From positions 1 through 64,000 of the forward strand of contig NZ_QPJT01000001.1 in NCBI RefSeq assembly GCF_003337415.1: 64,000 nt of DNA, in the 5' to 3' direction. The position numbers and the translations under genes were made by a program. Under the pieces are notes generated by a model. It saw nothing but the letters and a program-made list of their open reading frames with translations. It was not told the origin of the DNA and did not search any database. This document shows positions 40,490-48,633 of the stretch, piece after piece (the first letter of the stretch is position 1; every line of letters starts with the position of its first letter). Source of the stretch: Anaerobacterium chartisolvens (GTDB taxonomy: Bacteria; Bacillota; Clostridia; Acetivibrionales; DSM-27016).

Positions 40490-40876
40490 TTATTTAATCT
40501 CTACTGTTGCTCCTACTTCCTTGAACTTTGCTTCTATTGAAGCAGCCTCTTCCTTAGGAACATTTTCCTTTACTGTCTTAGGCGCTCCGTCTACTACGTC
40601 CTTTGCCTCTTTTAATCCAAGACCGGTTACTTCTCTAACAACCTTAATAACCTTAATCTTGTCTGCTCCAACTTCCTTTAAGATTACGTTGAATTCAGTC
40701 TTTTCTTCCTCAGCAGGTGCTGCCGCTCCTCCTGCCGCAGGTGCTGCCGCTACAGCTACGGGAGCCGCAGCGGATACTCCGAATTCTTCTTCAAGAGCCT
40801 TTACAAGCTCCGATAATTCCAATACAGTCAATGCCTTAACGTCTTCAATCAATTTAGTAACCTTTTCACTAGCCAT
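40490..40876 (-). CDS. rplL: 50S ribosomal protein L7/L12
   Basis: The 128-residue protein has an N-terminal dimerisation part, the Ala/Pro-rich hinge ([20 protein letters not shown]) and the C-terminal factor-binding domain ([20 protein letters not shown]). It forms the ribosomal stalk with L10. GGAGG precedes the ATG. Confidence 0.97.
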   Translation of the reverse strand: MASEKVTKLIEDVKALTVLELSELVKALEEEFGVSAAAPVAVAAAPAAGGAAAPAEEEKTEFNVILKEVGADKIKVIKVVREVTGLGLKEAKDVVDGAPKTVKENVPKEEAASIEAKFKEVGATVEIK

Positions 40877-40945
40877 TTAAATATACCTCCAATAATAATC
40901 TAAATTTTATAATTTTATTTCCTTGCAACAATCAAAAATACCTGC

Positions 40946-41476
40946 CTATGCATTCTTCTGCTCTGCTATCGCATTCAACGCTACCACCAGACCTCTGATG
41001 TTTCCATTCAAAACATTTACCAAGCCCGATATCGGAGCATTAAAGCCGCCCAGAACCTTAGCGATGAGAACCTCCCTAGAAGGAAGCTCTGCAAGAGCAT
41101 TAATGCCCTTTTCATCTATAATCTTTCCTTCAACAACTCCAACCTTTAATTCCAGCTTTTCATACTTCTTTACATACTCAGCCAGCACCTTGGCGGGAGC
41201 TACAGGGTCGGTATTGCTGACAGCCATTGCGGTAGGTCCCTTTAAAAAAGGTTCAAGACCTTCCAGGCCATTTTCCTTTGCAGCAAACCTGGTCAGGGTG
41301 TTTTTAACAACCTTATACTCAACGCCTGCTTTTCTAAGAGCATTCCTAAGCTCGGTATCCTGCTCCACCGTAAGTCCTCTGTAGTCTGCAAATACCATAG
41401 CCTTGGCTTCCTTGATTTTCTTTGATAATCCACTGACTACTTCCTTTTTTTGTTCAAGAATTTTTTCACTTGGCAA
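40946..41476 (-). CDS. rplJ: 50S ribosomal protein L10
   Basis: The 176-residue L10 has [20 protein letters not shown] and [13 protein letters not shown]. The likely start is a TTG ([14 protein letters not shown]...), because the in-frame GTG three codons earlier lies inside the AAGGAGGTG ribosome site. It anchors L7/L12 dimers. Expression is controlled by the leader at 41535-41695. Confidence 0.95.
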   Translation of the reverse strand: MPSEKILEQKKEVVSGLSKKIKEAKAMVFADYRGLTVEQDTELRNALRKAGVEYKVVKNTLTRFAAKENGLEGLEPFLKGPTAMAVSNTDPVAPAKVLAEYVKKYEKLELKVGVVEGKIIDEKGINALAELPSREVLIAKVLGGFNAPISGLVNVLNGNIRGLVVALNAIAEQKNA

Positions 41477-41534
41477 AAAAGTCACCTCCTTCTTAAAAGC
41501 TTTAATAAAGCTTTATTAAAGCACTTTATTAAAT

Positions 41535-41695
41535 CAAAAAACCCTTCATACGCACATAGACATATGAAGGGATAGTAGTAGCTATACTCATACTAAAACC
41601 AGCTTCACCTCGGCAGGCCGGTTAACTCTAAGTAACCAGTTATTGAATGCGGATTGGCACTCAACCTGCTGTCTATGGCAACTAATACAAATATT
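41535..41695 (-). ncRNA. L10 leader (autoregulatory attenuator of rplJL)
   Basis: The minus strand carries the hallmarks of the ribosomal L10 leader family: AGACAGCAGG near 41670 and the pairing CCTGCCGAGG at 41608-41617. A terminator hairpin, CCCTTCATA with TATGAAGGG (41542-41571), and a T-run come before rplJ. Binding of the L10-L12 complex is known to control this leader in Firmicutes. Confidence 0.85.
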
Positions 41696-41712
41696 CAATT
41701 GCATACTGCAAT

Positions 41713-41741
41713 ATATTATATGAAAACCTCTTGTTTGTAAA
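41713..41741 (-). promoter_or_regulatory. Promoter of rplJL
   Basis: TTTACA and TAATAT are 17 bases apart on the minus strand, between the rplA stop and the L10 leader. Confidence 0.6.
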
Positions 41742-41759
41742 GGATTTTTTTCAAAAGTT

Positions 41760-42455
41760 TTATTCCGCAACCCTCTGAGGATTGATCTTTACTCCGGGGC
41801 CCATTGTAGAAGCTACAACAACACTTCTCAAATATTGGCCCTTTGCCGCAGCAGGCTTTGCCTTTACTACCGCATCAATCAGGACACGGAAATTGTCCAG
41901 AAGCTTTTCGGTTCCAAAGGACACCTTTCCTACCGGGCAATGTATAATATTTGTCTTGTCAAGCCTATATTCTATTTTACCGGCTTTAATGTCTGCAATA
42001 GCCTTTGCAACATCCATAGTAACAGTACCGGCCTTGGGGTTTGGCATAAGTCCTTTGGGCCCCAGCACCTTACCGAGTCTTCCCACAACACCCATCATAT
42101 CAGGGGTTGCCACAACAACGTCATACTCAAACCAGTTTTCATTCTGGATCTTGGCTACCATGTCCTCAGCTCCGACAAACTCTGCACCTGCCACCTCAGC
42201 CTCTTTTGCTTTATCTCCCTTTGCAAACACCAGCACTCGCACCTTTTTACCTGTACCGTGAGGGAGCACAACGGCACCTCTGACCTGCTGATCGGCATGT
42301 CTTGAGTCAACACCCATCTTGAGATGAACCTCTACGGTTTCGTCAAATTTTGCCTTTGCAGTCTTCTGCACAAGCTCCATAGCCTCAGTGGGATCATATA
42401 ATTTTAAGCTTTCAACAAGCTTAGCACTTTCAACATATTTCTTTCCTCTAAACAT
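41760..42455 (-). CDS. rplA: 50S ribosomal protein L1
   Basis: The 231-residue L1 has [40 protein letters not shown] and [20 protein letters not shown]. The ATG at 42455 is chosen because the ATG three codons earlier touches the GGAG ribosome site. L1 forms a stalk at the E-site and often represses its own operon. Confidence 0.96.
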   Translation of the reverse strand: MFRGKKYVESAKLVESLKLYDPTEAMELVQKTAKAKFDETVEVHLKMGVDSRHADQQVRGAVVLPHGTGKKVRVLVFAKGDKAKEAEVAGAEFVGAEDMVAKIQNENWFEYDVVVATPDMMGVVGRLGKVLGPKGLMPNPKAGTVTMDVAKAIADIKAGKIEYRLDKTNIIHCPVGKVSFGTEKLLDNFRVLIDAVVKAKPAAAKGQYLRSVVVASTMGPGVKINPQRVAE

Positions 42456-42529
42456 TTTATTCATCTCCTTCGTGGTAAAATATACGGGATTTTATCCCTC
42501 CCACACAACTTTAGCCAACAAACTTACGC

Positions 42530-42955
42530 CTACTCCTCAACAACTATTCCCATGCTTCTTGCGGTACCTGCTATCATGCTTGCCGCAGCCTCAATGCTTG
42601 CCGCGTTTAAGTCGGGCATTTTAAGCTCTGCTATCTTCATAACCTCTGCCTTTGATATCTTAGCTACCTTTTCTTTGTTAGGCTTTCCTGAACCGCTTTC
42701 AATTTTACATGCCTTTTTAAGCAGAACTGCTGCAGGCGGAGTTTTTGTTATAAAAGAAAAAGATCTGTCCGCATACACCGTAATAACTACCGGAATTATC
42801 AAACCGGCATCCTTGGCAGTTCTTTCGTTAAACTCCTTGCAAAATCCCATTATGTTTACGCCGTGCTGTCCTAAAGCTGGTCCAACCGGTGGAGCCGGAG
42901 TTGCCTTCCCCGCAGGAATCTGAAGCTTTACATAGCCTGAAATTTTCTTTGCCAT
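42530..42955 (-). CDS. rplK: 50S ribosomal protein L11
   Basis: A standard-length 141-residue L11 starting [20 protein letters not shown], with the proline-rich [17 protein letters not shown]. The ATG at 42955 follows GGGAGGTGG. A longer reading of 12 residues upstream is not supported. It forms the GTPase-associated centre. Confidence 0.97.
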   Translation of the reverse strand: MAKKISGYVKLQIPAGKATPAPPVGPALGQHGVNIMGFCKEFNERTAKDAGLIIPVVITVYADRSFSFITKTPPAAVLLKKACKIESGSGKPNKEKVAKISKAEVMKIAELKMPDLNAASIEAAASMIAGTARSMGIVVEE

Positions 42956-43036
42956 TATAATCCACCTCCCAATATTTATATAAATAGGCACAAGGGTTAG
43001 TTTACTAATCCATTACCCTTCCGCCCGCCTTGCGGC

Positions 43037-43570
43037 CTACATCTTTCGTATTTGCACAAGCTCCAGCTCGACAGGGGTTTCCCTCCCGAACATAGATACT
43101 GAAACACGAACCTTCTTCTTTTCCATGTTTATTTCTTCCACAATGCCGGGGAAATTCTCAAGCGGACCGGAAATAACCATTACGTTGTCTCCCACCGCAT
43201 AATCCACCGTAGGCATAAACTCCTCCACACCCATTATTTTAACCTCCTCCTCAGTCAGAGGAACAGGCTTAGAGCCCGGCCCTACAAAGCCGGTAACCCC
43301 TCGGGTGTTTCTTATTATATACCAGGATTCATCCGTCATTATCATTTTAACCAGTACATATCCAGGGAAGACCTTTTTTAAGGTTGCCTTCTTTTTTCCG
43401 TCCTTGATTTCAATCTGCTCCTCCATGGGAACAACAATATCAAGTACATACTCCTGCATACTTCTGTTTTCAACTATTTTTTCAAGGTTAGCCTTAACCT
43501 TGTTTTCATACCCTGAGTATGTATGCACCACATACCATTTGGCATCCTCAGACATATCACCAATAATCAT
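43037..43570 (-). CDS. nusG: Transcription termination/antitermination factor NusG
   Basis: The 177-residue NusG has the NGN domain (AKWYVVHTYSGYENKVKANL; KVFPGYVLVKMIMTDESWYI; TRGVTGFVGPGSKPVPL) and a C-terminal KOW domain (VGDNVMVISGPLENFPGIVE). It binds RNA polymerase and modulates pausing. The start at 43570 has AAAGGAGG at a rather long distance. The ATG five codons later (MSEDAKW) is an alternative that matches homologues. Confidence 0.96.
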   Translation of the reverse strand: MIIGDMSEDAKWYVVHTYSGYENKVKANLEKIVENRSMQEYVLDIVVPMEEQIEIKDGKKKATLKKVFPGYVLVKMIMTDESWYIIRNTRGVTGFVGPGSKPVPLTEEEVKIMGVEEFMPTVDYAVGDNVMVISGPLENFPGIVEEINMEKKKVRVSVSMFGRETPVELELVQIRKM

Positions 43571-43589
43571 TCCAGCTCAATGTCCTCCT

Positions 43590-43817
43590 TTATTTCCCTG
43601 TTAAAAACGTATCTACCGCCAGAGTCAGGCCAAAATCCACTATCCAGATCATAAGCCCCACTATCAAGCAACACGTTAAAACAGTAACTGTGTTGTTTAT
43701 CAACTGTGTCCTGCTTGGCCAGATAACCTTTTTCAACTCGTTTCTTACTTCTTTAAAGAACCTTACCGCTTTTTTGCGCATAAGCCCAAATTTAGAGACC
43801 TTTACCTCTTCTGCCAT
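43590..43817 (-). CDS. secE: Preprotein translocase subunit SecE
   Basis: The 75-residue protein has the conserved amphipathic RFFKEVRNELKKVIWPSRTQ followed by one transmembrane segment. It is an essential part of the SecYEG channel. It lies between rpmG and nusG in the classic order. No tRNA-Trp gene is present beside it. Confidence 0.95.
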   Translation of the reverse strand: MAEEVKVSKFGLMRKKAVRFFKEVRNELKKVIWPSRTQLINNTVTVLTCCLIVGLMIWIVDFGLTLAVDTFLTGK

Positions 43818-43928
43818 ATTAACACATCCTCGTTTTTTTATTCTTAATTGTCCTCACGTACATAACCATTTTGACCATATGTTTAAAGTAGCAATGAATC
43901 CATAAAGAATATTATAGTCTAAAGCATA

Positions 43929-44078
43929 TTATTTTGTTTCTTTGTGAGCAGTATGCTTATGGCAAAATTTGCAGTATTTCTTCATTTCCAGCCTGTCGGG
44001 ATCGTTCTTTTTGTTCTTCTTTGTGCTGTAATTCCTTTGCTTGCAATCGGCACATGCCAAAGTGATCTTCACTCTCAT
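43929..44078 (-). CDS. rpmG: 50S ribosomal protein L33 (zinc-binding type)
   Basis: This 49-residue gene reads [20 protein letters not shown] and ends [10 protein letters not shown]. It keeps two CxxC pairs (CADC and CKFC) that bind zinc. GGAGGTG precedes the ATG. It is the first gene of the rpmG-secE-nusG-rplKA operon. Confidence 0.96.
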   Translation of the reverse strand: MRVKITLACADCKQRNYSTKKNKKNDPDRLEMKKYCKFCHKHTAHKETK

Positions 44079-44170
44079 TTCTTAACACCTCCAGCTTCCG
44101 GTCCTAAATACCGATATTTAAATTATTCTTATTTTAGACATAAAAAAAAGACCTACGCGAAGCAAATAAT

Positions 44171-44199
44171 AATTTATCACACTTTTAAACTTCTGTCAA
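44171..44199 (-). promoter_or_regulatory. Promoter of the rpmG-secE-nusG-rplKA operon
   Basis: TTGACA and TAAATT are 17 bases apart on the minus strand, about 95 bases before rpmG. Confidence 0.75.
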
Positions 44200-44246
44200 G
44201 ATATTTAAAATAAATGGAAATAAAGGGGAAATGCAAGCATGTCTCA

Positions 44247-44903
44247 TTAATGCAGAATACCGCATTTAAGAGACAGACTCCTTCCGCATTTTTCTGCCAG
44301 TCCATGATCATGCGTCACAATAATAATTGTTGTCCCGGTGCTGCACAGCCTGCTGAAAAGTTCTGCTACAATATCTCTCGAGTCCTGATCCAACGCGCTT
44401 GTCGGTTCATCTGCCAAAATTAACTCAGGTTGTGCAATAACTGCACGTGCTATTGCAACCCTCTGGCATTCTCCTACAGATAGCTTCCCCGGCTTTTTAC
44501 CAATAAGCTCCTCTATCCTCAGCATCTTTGAAACTGATTCTATCTTCTCCCGGATATGTTTTTCTTTTCGTATCTCAAGAGGGAGGGCAATATTCTTATA
44601 AGCACTTATCTGATTAATTAATAAGAGGCTTTGCGGTACAATACCTATATGCTCCCTCCTGAACAGCCTCAAGTCGGCCTGCTTGCCGGTCATAATTTCC
44701 TTGCCGTTATAACAATATGAACCGCTGTCGGGGAAATCAAGCCCTCCAAGTATATTCAGAAGTGTTGACTTCCCGCTTCCGCTTGCTCCCATAACGGCGA
44801 TCATTTCCCCCCGTAATATTTCCATGGACACGTCTGTTAACACATTTCTGCTTCTGCGACGGTGCGAGTATGTTTTTTTAATTCCGCTTAATTTAATCAA
44901 CAT
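44247..44903 (-). CDS. ABC transporter ATP-binding protein (LolD/MacB-like)
   Basis: The 218-residue ATPase starts MLIKLSGIKKTYSHRRRSRN, with Walker A MGASGSGKSTLLN, Walker B LILADEPTSALDQDS and the H-loop IIIVTHDHGL. The signature reads LSVGE rather than LSGGQ/E, a slightly unusual change. It overlaps the end of the permease gene by 11 bases, with GGAGG as ribosome site. It energises the two FtsX-type permeases upstream, and the exported or extracted substrate is unknown. Confidence 0.88.
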   Translation of the reverse strand: MLIKLSGIKKTYSHRRRSRNVLTDVSMEILRGEMIAVMGASGSGKSTLLNILGGLDFPDSGSYCYNGKEIMTGKQADLRLFRREHIGIVPQSLLLINQISAYKNIALPLEIRKEKHIREKIESVSKMLRIEELIGKKPGKLSVGECQRVAIARAVIAQPELILADEPTSALDQDSRDIVAELFSRLCSTGTTIIIVTHDHGLAEKCGRSLSLKCGILH

Positions 44904-46173
44904 TTTTATTTTCCTCCAATAAAAGCTGTGATATACTTCCGCTGTTTGCCGTCCTGACAATTATTAAGGCAATTATCCCGAGCAGCAGTATGCTGACAAA
45001 AAGCAGATATATACTATAGTAAGGCAATCTGAAAATAGCTGTCGTGACAAGTACTCCAACTATATTGGCAGTTAGTATAAATATAGATATTTCAAGCAGT
45101 AAATAATGCTGTATGCTTTTCAGTGAGGCACCTGAAATAATATATGCCGCGAATATTTTTGTCTGCGCTCTTACACTTTTTATAAACAGTATTATAAATA
45201 GAATAAAAAATACAGCCATAAGGATATAGCCCAGATATTTGAGTCCTGCCGCCATGTACTCATTGCTTAAGGTAAGGAAGTCAACCTTCAAGGAATATGG
45301 AATATGCCAGACAGAGTAATTGTCAAGTCCGCAGGATGCGCTAATAGAGTTTATAATTCCCGGAACCTCTCCAATAACAGTACCTTTCATAAGCTTGAGA
45401 TAACCGCTCGTCTTATTAGCGTAGTGCCTTACCTGAAATACTCTTTCATCGAGGTCTGACGGTTCTTCCGTACATTCAAAAATCGGCATGACAATATACC
45501 TGTCAAGATACAGTAACGCCTCGCCCTTCCTTATATGACTGTCCTTTTTAAGGAATCCCACAATCTCCAGATCAAGCTTCTTTGCTATATAGTCCCCTTT
45601 AAGCACATCCCCTATTTTGTAGTAGTCCCTGTATTCATACCCCATTATAACAGGCAGCGGCTTCTCTGATGTGTATAAATAATCCTTATCTGAAAAATAT
45701 CTTCCGTTTAGAAGCTTCATATTGTATATATCAAAACAGTTTTTGCTCACCTGAACACAGTTTATTCTTGACGCTCTTACTTTGCCTTTTGGAGTATCCA
45801 ACAGGTTATCCTCATCGTATCCTGCATCATACCCATATTTGAATTCCGGCGGACCATCATAGTTTAGTACATACATAAACTGTGTATATATTTCGTAGTA
45901 CCTGAACAAATCGGAGGATGCAAGTTTTTTGTACATCATCTTCAGCCTGTTCAGGCCTCCTTCATCCTTATACAGGTCTCCAAAGCCGCTATAGATATCA
46001 ATGCAAACATCTACTAAAGCTGTATCACTTCTAAGCTCCTGCGTCATCTCACCGTATTTGTCATTTATATACATGGCCGTATTCAGCACACTGAAGGAAA
46101 TCATAAGAAAAATCAGCATAAGAACAGACTTTACAGGATTTGAACAAAAATTAAGTATAAACATTCTTTTCAT
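44893..46173 (-). CDS. FtsX-like ABC permease
   Basis: This 426-residue protein has one N-terminal membrane segment (about residues 13-32) and a large extracytoplasmic domain of about 270 residues. Three C-terminal membrane segments follow (YLGYILMAVFFILFIILFIK onwards). This is the MacB/FtsX layout. It overlaps the preceding permease by 23 bases and the ATPase by 11, so the three genes are coupled. Confidence 0.8.
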   Translation of the reverse strand: MKRMFILNFCSNPVKSVLMLIFLMISFSVLNTAMYINDKYGEMTQELRSDTALVDVCIDIYSGFGDLYKDEGGLNRLKMMYKKLASSDLFRYYEIYTQFMYVLNYDGPPEFKYGYDAGYDEDNLLDTPKGKVRASRINCVQVSKNCFDIYNMKLLNGRYFSDKDYLYTSEKPLPVIMGYEYRDYYKIGDVLKGDYIAKKLDLEIVGFLKKDSHIRKGEALLYLDRYIVMPIFECTEEPSDLDERVFQVRHYANKTSGYLKLMKGTVIGEVPGIINSISASCGLDNYSVWHIPYSLKVDFLTLSNEYMAAGLKYLGYILMAVFFILFIILFIKSVRAQTKIFAAYIISGASLKSIQHYLLLEISIFILTANIVGVLVTTAIFRLPYYSIYLLFVSILLLGIIALIIVRTANSGSISQLLLEENKNVD

Positions 46174-47197
46174 TTATTTTTTCCCCCGTTGTCTCTTTGT
46201 CTCTCTTCAAAAAATGCAAAACAAGCGTAAGTTCAAGTAAAATTGTAAATATGATCATAATAAGCCCGTAAAACAGAGTCTGGGAAATGCTGTAATATTC
46301 CCACATGCCTGACGATAACGTCTGCATGACCATAGTATTGAGAATTAAAAAGGCTAATATGGATATGGCCTCTGAACAAAAGAAATTCAAAAAGCATTTA
46401 TATAAAATTTCTTTTATGCGTAAGCCAAGCAGATTAAAAACCAGTATAAAATCTTTTTGCAGCCGAAGTACAAAATAGACCTTTATACTGCTTAAAGCAA
46501 GTATAAACATAATAATAAAAACTAATAGGATATATGTATACCTGTCATAATGAAAAAAACGGTTAATGCTGTTAGAGGAAGCATTTATTTTCTGTAGTTT
46601 TATACTGTTTTCCATGATGCTAATTTGCCGAGCAACGCTTTTGACATCTCTGGCATCTAAAATAAATATTTTACCGCCCGGGTTTTTGCTATCTAAATTA
46701 TAATAAACCGCAGAGTTTATCGAAGCACCCTTATATGCCTGAAATATGCCGATTACCTTATATGTCGCTCCTAACAAGTCAACGTACCTCTCATTATTAT
46801 TGAAATATGCCCTATTGATAAAGTTGCTTCCAATCACAGCCACCCGCGAGCCATGGAAAAAATCATCCTCCTTAAAATACCTTCCAGCCTGCAATTTGGG
46901 AAAATCCGAATAATTTTTTGACAATACGCCTACAAAACCGCCTAGCCCATTATTAGTATCCGTTATATCATATAATACAAATTTCTTCATATTCACATTA
47001 TCGTATAAATCCTTTAGTTTACTTAGTCCCTCAGTATCAGAAAAGCTATCCGACTTAAATCTGACAGAAAAATTGTTGTAAAAGCCCTCCGATACTCTTT
47101 CTATTTCCCCTAAATAGTTTATATATGTGTTAAGTGCCGCAATTAAAGTGAACATTAAAATCCCACAAAGACACACGAACCAGTTTATTTTAACCAT
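46151..47197 (-). CDS. FtsX-like ABC permease (first of two)
   Basis: The 348-residue protein starts MVKINWFVCLCGILMFTLIA. It has one N-terminal membrane segment, an extracytoplasmic domain and about three C-terminal segments. A shared pattern, GRYFKEDDFFHGSRVAVIGS, is like the MacB_PCD periplasmic domain. A TTG-started reading reaches 47260, but that stretch contains the promoter, so the ATG at 47197 is preferred. Two unequal permeases probably form a heterodimer. Confidence 0.75.
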   Translation of the reverse strand: MVKINWFVCLCGILMFTLIAALNTYINYLGEIERVSEGFYNNFSVRFKSDSFSDTEGLSKLKDLYDNVNMKKFVLYDITDTNNGLGGFVGVLSKNYSDFPKLQAGRYFKEDDFFHGSRVAVIGSNFINRAYFNNNERYVDLLGATYKVIGIFQAYKGASINSAVYYNLDSKNPGGKIFILDARDVKSVARQISIMENSIKLQKINASSNSINRFFHYDRYTYILLVFIIMFILALSSIKVYFVLRLQKDFILVFNLLGLRIKEILYKCFLNFFCSEAISILAFLILNTMVMQTLSSGMWEYYSISQTLFYGLIMIIFTILLELTLVLHFLKRDKETTGEKINEKNVYT

Positions 47198-47243
47198 ATT
47201 AAATATTTCCCTTGTGATATGAATTACTTTTAAGATATGTCTA

Positions 47244-47271
47244 ATTATACTATTTCCCAAACATAAGTCAA
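47244..47271 (-). promoter_or_regulatory. Promoter of the ABC exporter operon
   Basis: TTGACT and TATAAT are 16 bases apart on the minus strand, about 45 bases before the first permease start. Confidence 0.6.
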
Positions 47272-47294
47272 TTTATATTGTAACATTGTGTTAT

Positions 47295-47471
47295 TTATGG
47301 CATCTTATACTTTAAAACAAATGGGATTATATTTTCTTCCCATATGACAGCGAATCCCCCCACCCCGGAAAAAAACGCCACTGCACTTGCCCACCGGGTA
47401 GTTTCTGTTTTATAGTCAGTTATTATTAAAATAATTGATATTGTCCATAACGCTAATACAAGCCAAATCAT
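47295..47471 (-). CDS. Small membrane protein (58 residues)
   Basis: This short reading frame encodes MIWLVLALWTISIILIITDY, then KTETTRWASAVAFFSGVGGF, and ends FVLKYKMP. It has two hydrophobic segments around a charged turn. It begins 15 bases after the hydrolase stop, with only a weak GATGAG site, so it may be coupled to that gene. It could be a stand-alone small protein or the N-terminal remnant of a longer membrane protein. I do not recognise a named family. Confidence 0.5.
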   Translation of the reverse strand: MIWLVLALWTISIILIITDYKTETTRWASAVAFFSGVGGFAVIWEENIIPFVLKYKMP

Positions 47472-47485
47472 AGCACAAGCTCATC

Positions 47486-48454
47486 TCATTTCCTTAAGTC
47501 CCGTATAAAAGAAACAGAACTGTTACGAATATTCTCTCTGCACAGGACTATTCCAGAGTGGCCGCAATTCATTAATACTCTTTGGGGCCTTCCCCATGCT
47601 TCCCACAAAATATCTGAATCCTTTTTGTGTACATATTTATCGTATATGGCAGTTAGTAAAAGAATATTATCCTTACGAATAACAGGTGTAAAATTGCTGG
47701 GATTAATTATTTGCCATTTTCTTTTTAATTCTTCATATGTAAAGCCGTGCTTTTCAAAGTCTGCTTTGATATACCTTCCCGGAATTGTATCCCATATGGT
47801 ATATGATAAATTATTTGCATAAAATATAGAAACCAGCTTATCAACTTTTCTTTCAGTTACACCAATGAGGTTTGAAATCAGTCCACCTAAGCTTAATCCG
47901 ATTAAAATAACTTCTCCATTTTTATCCTTTATCCATCTTATTAGGGCTCTGGTATCCAAAACAGCTTGCTTTATGGCAAGTAACGTCCTGTCTATATCGG
48001 CGCTTATCATAAATTCCCCGTCATATAATGCATGGCTGGAGTTCCGCTCCATATGATAAGGTAAAGTCACAAAGTATATGTTGTAGTTTAGCTTCATAAA
48101 TTCCTTCAGATATATGCTCTGCAATTTTTTGTGGCTCGAAGATCTCCATCCATTTATGCAAATTACATTAACTGAGTTTTTGCCTTCATTACTCCTATAA
48201 TAAAGCCCTGATGAATTTATGTTACATATGTCAACTGTACTCATCTGGCTTTTAAAGCTATATCTTCCCATGCTATAGCCATTAAGCTGATCTTTTTCTT
48301 GAAATTTTATATCAGGTAGATCAGGGCTGCTGTAGAACACATCGAAATATTCGGTTTCTTCTATACTGTTTTTAAATTGCCAGAAAGAGCTTCTTTTTCT
48401 ATGAAGCATATAAAGTGCATACTTGTCAATGAAATCTGCTAAAATCTTATTCAC
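47486..48454 (-). CDS. Alpha/beta hydrolase
   Basis: In this 322-residue protein VNVICINGWRSSSHKKLQSI is the oxyanion-side strand, LIGLSLGGLISNL holds the nucleophile serine, AIYDKYV holds the acid and NCGHSGIV the histidine. There is no signal peptide, so it should be cytosolic. It may be an esterase or peptidase, and the substrate is unknown. It starts with GTG after GAAGGTAG. It lies upstream of the small membrane protein and the ABC exporter, perhaps functionally linked. Confidence 0.8.
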   Translation of the reverse strand: MNKILADFIDKYALYMLHRKRSSFWQFKNSIEETEYFDVFYSSPDLPDIKFQEKDQLNGYSMGRYSFKSQMSTVDICNINSSGLYYRSNEGKNSVNVICINGWRSSSHKKLQSIYLKEFMKLNYNIYFVTLPYHMERNSSHALYDGEFMISADIDRTLLAIKQAVLDTRALIRWIKDKNGEVILIGLSLGGLISNLIGVTERKVDKLVSIFYANNLSYTIWDTIPGRYIKADFEKHGFTYEELKRKWQIINPSNFTPVIRKDNILLLTAIYDKYVHKKDSDILWEAWGRPQRVLMNCGHSGIVLCRENIRNSSVSFIRDLRK

Positions 48455-48573
48455 AATCTACCTTCTTTATAAAATGTAATATTATATATTGTTTTGTATA
48501 TTATATACTTATAGTATCTAAATGTAAATATTTTTGCACCATAAAGATATAGATATAACTGAGCATAATCAAA

Positions 48574-48608
48574 GCTCCGCGCCTTCAATTTCTTGAATCG
48601 CGCGGAGC
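48574..48608 (-). terminator. Hairpin downstream of ilvB
   Basis: GCTCCGCGC pairs with GCGCGGAGC around a 17-base loop. The following T-run is short (TTTGATT). It lies about 25 bases after the ilvB stop. Confidence 0.6.
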
Positions 48609-48633
48609 CTTTTAAGTGAAAATTTCATCCGTA

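Noticed and set aside
43818-44170. tRNA-Trp or other tRNA near secE/rpmG, as in many Firmicutes
   Set aside because: No cloverleaf or TTCRANNC T-loop was found there, nor a convincing tRNA anywhere in the window.
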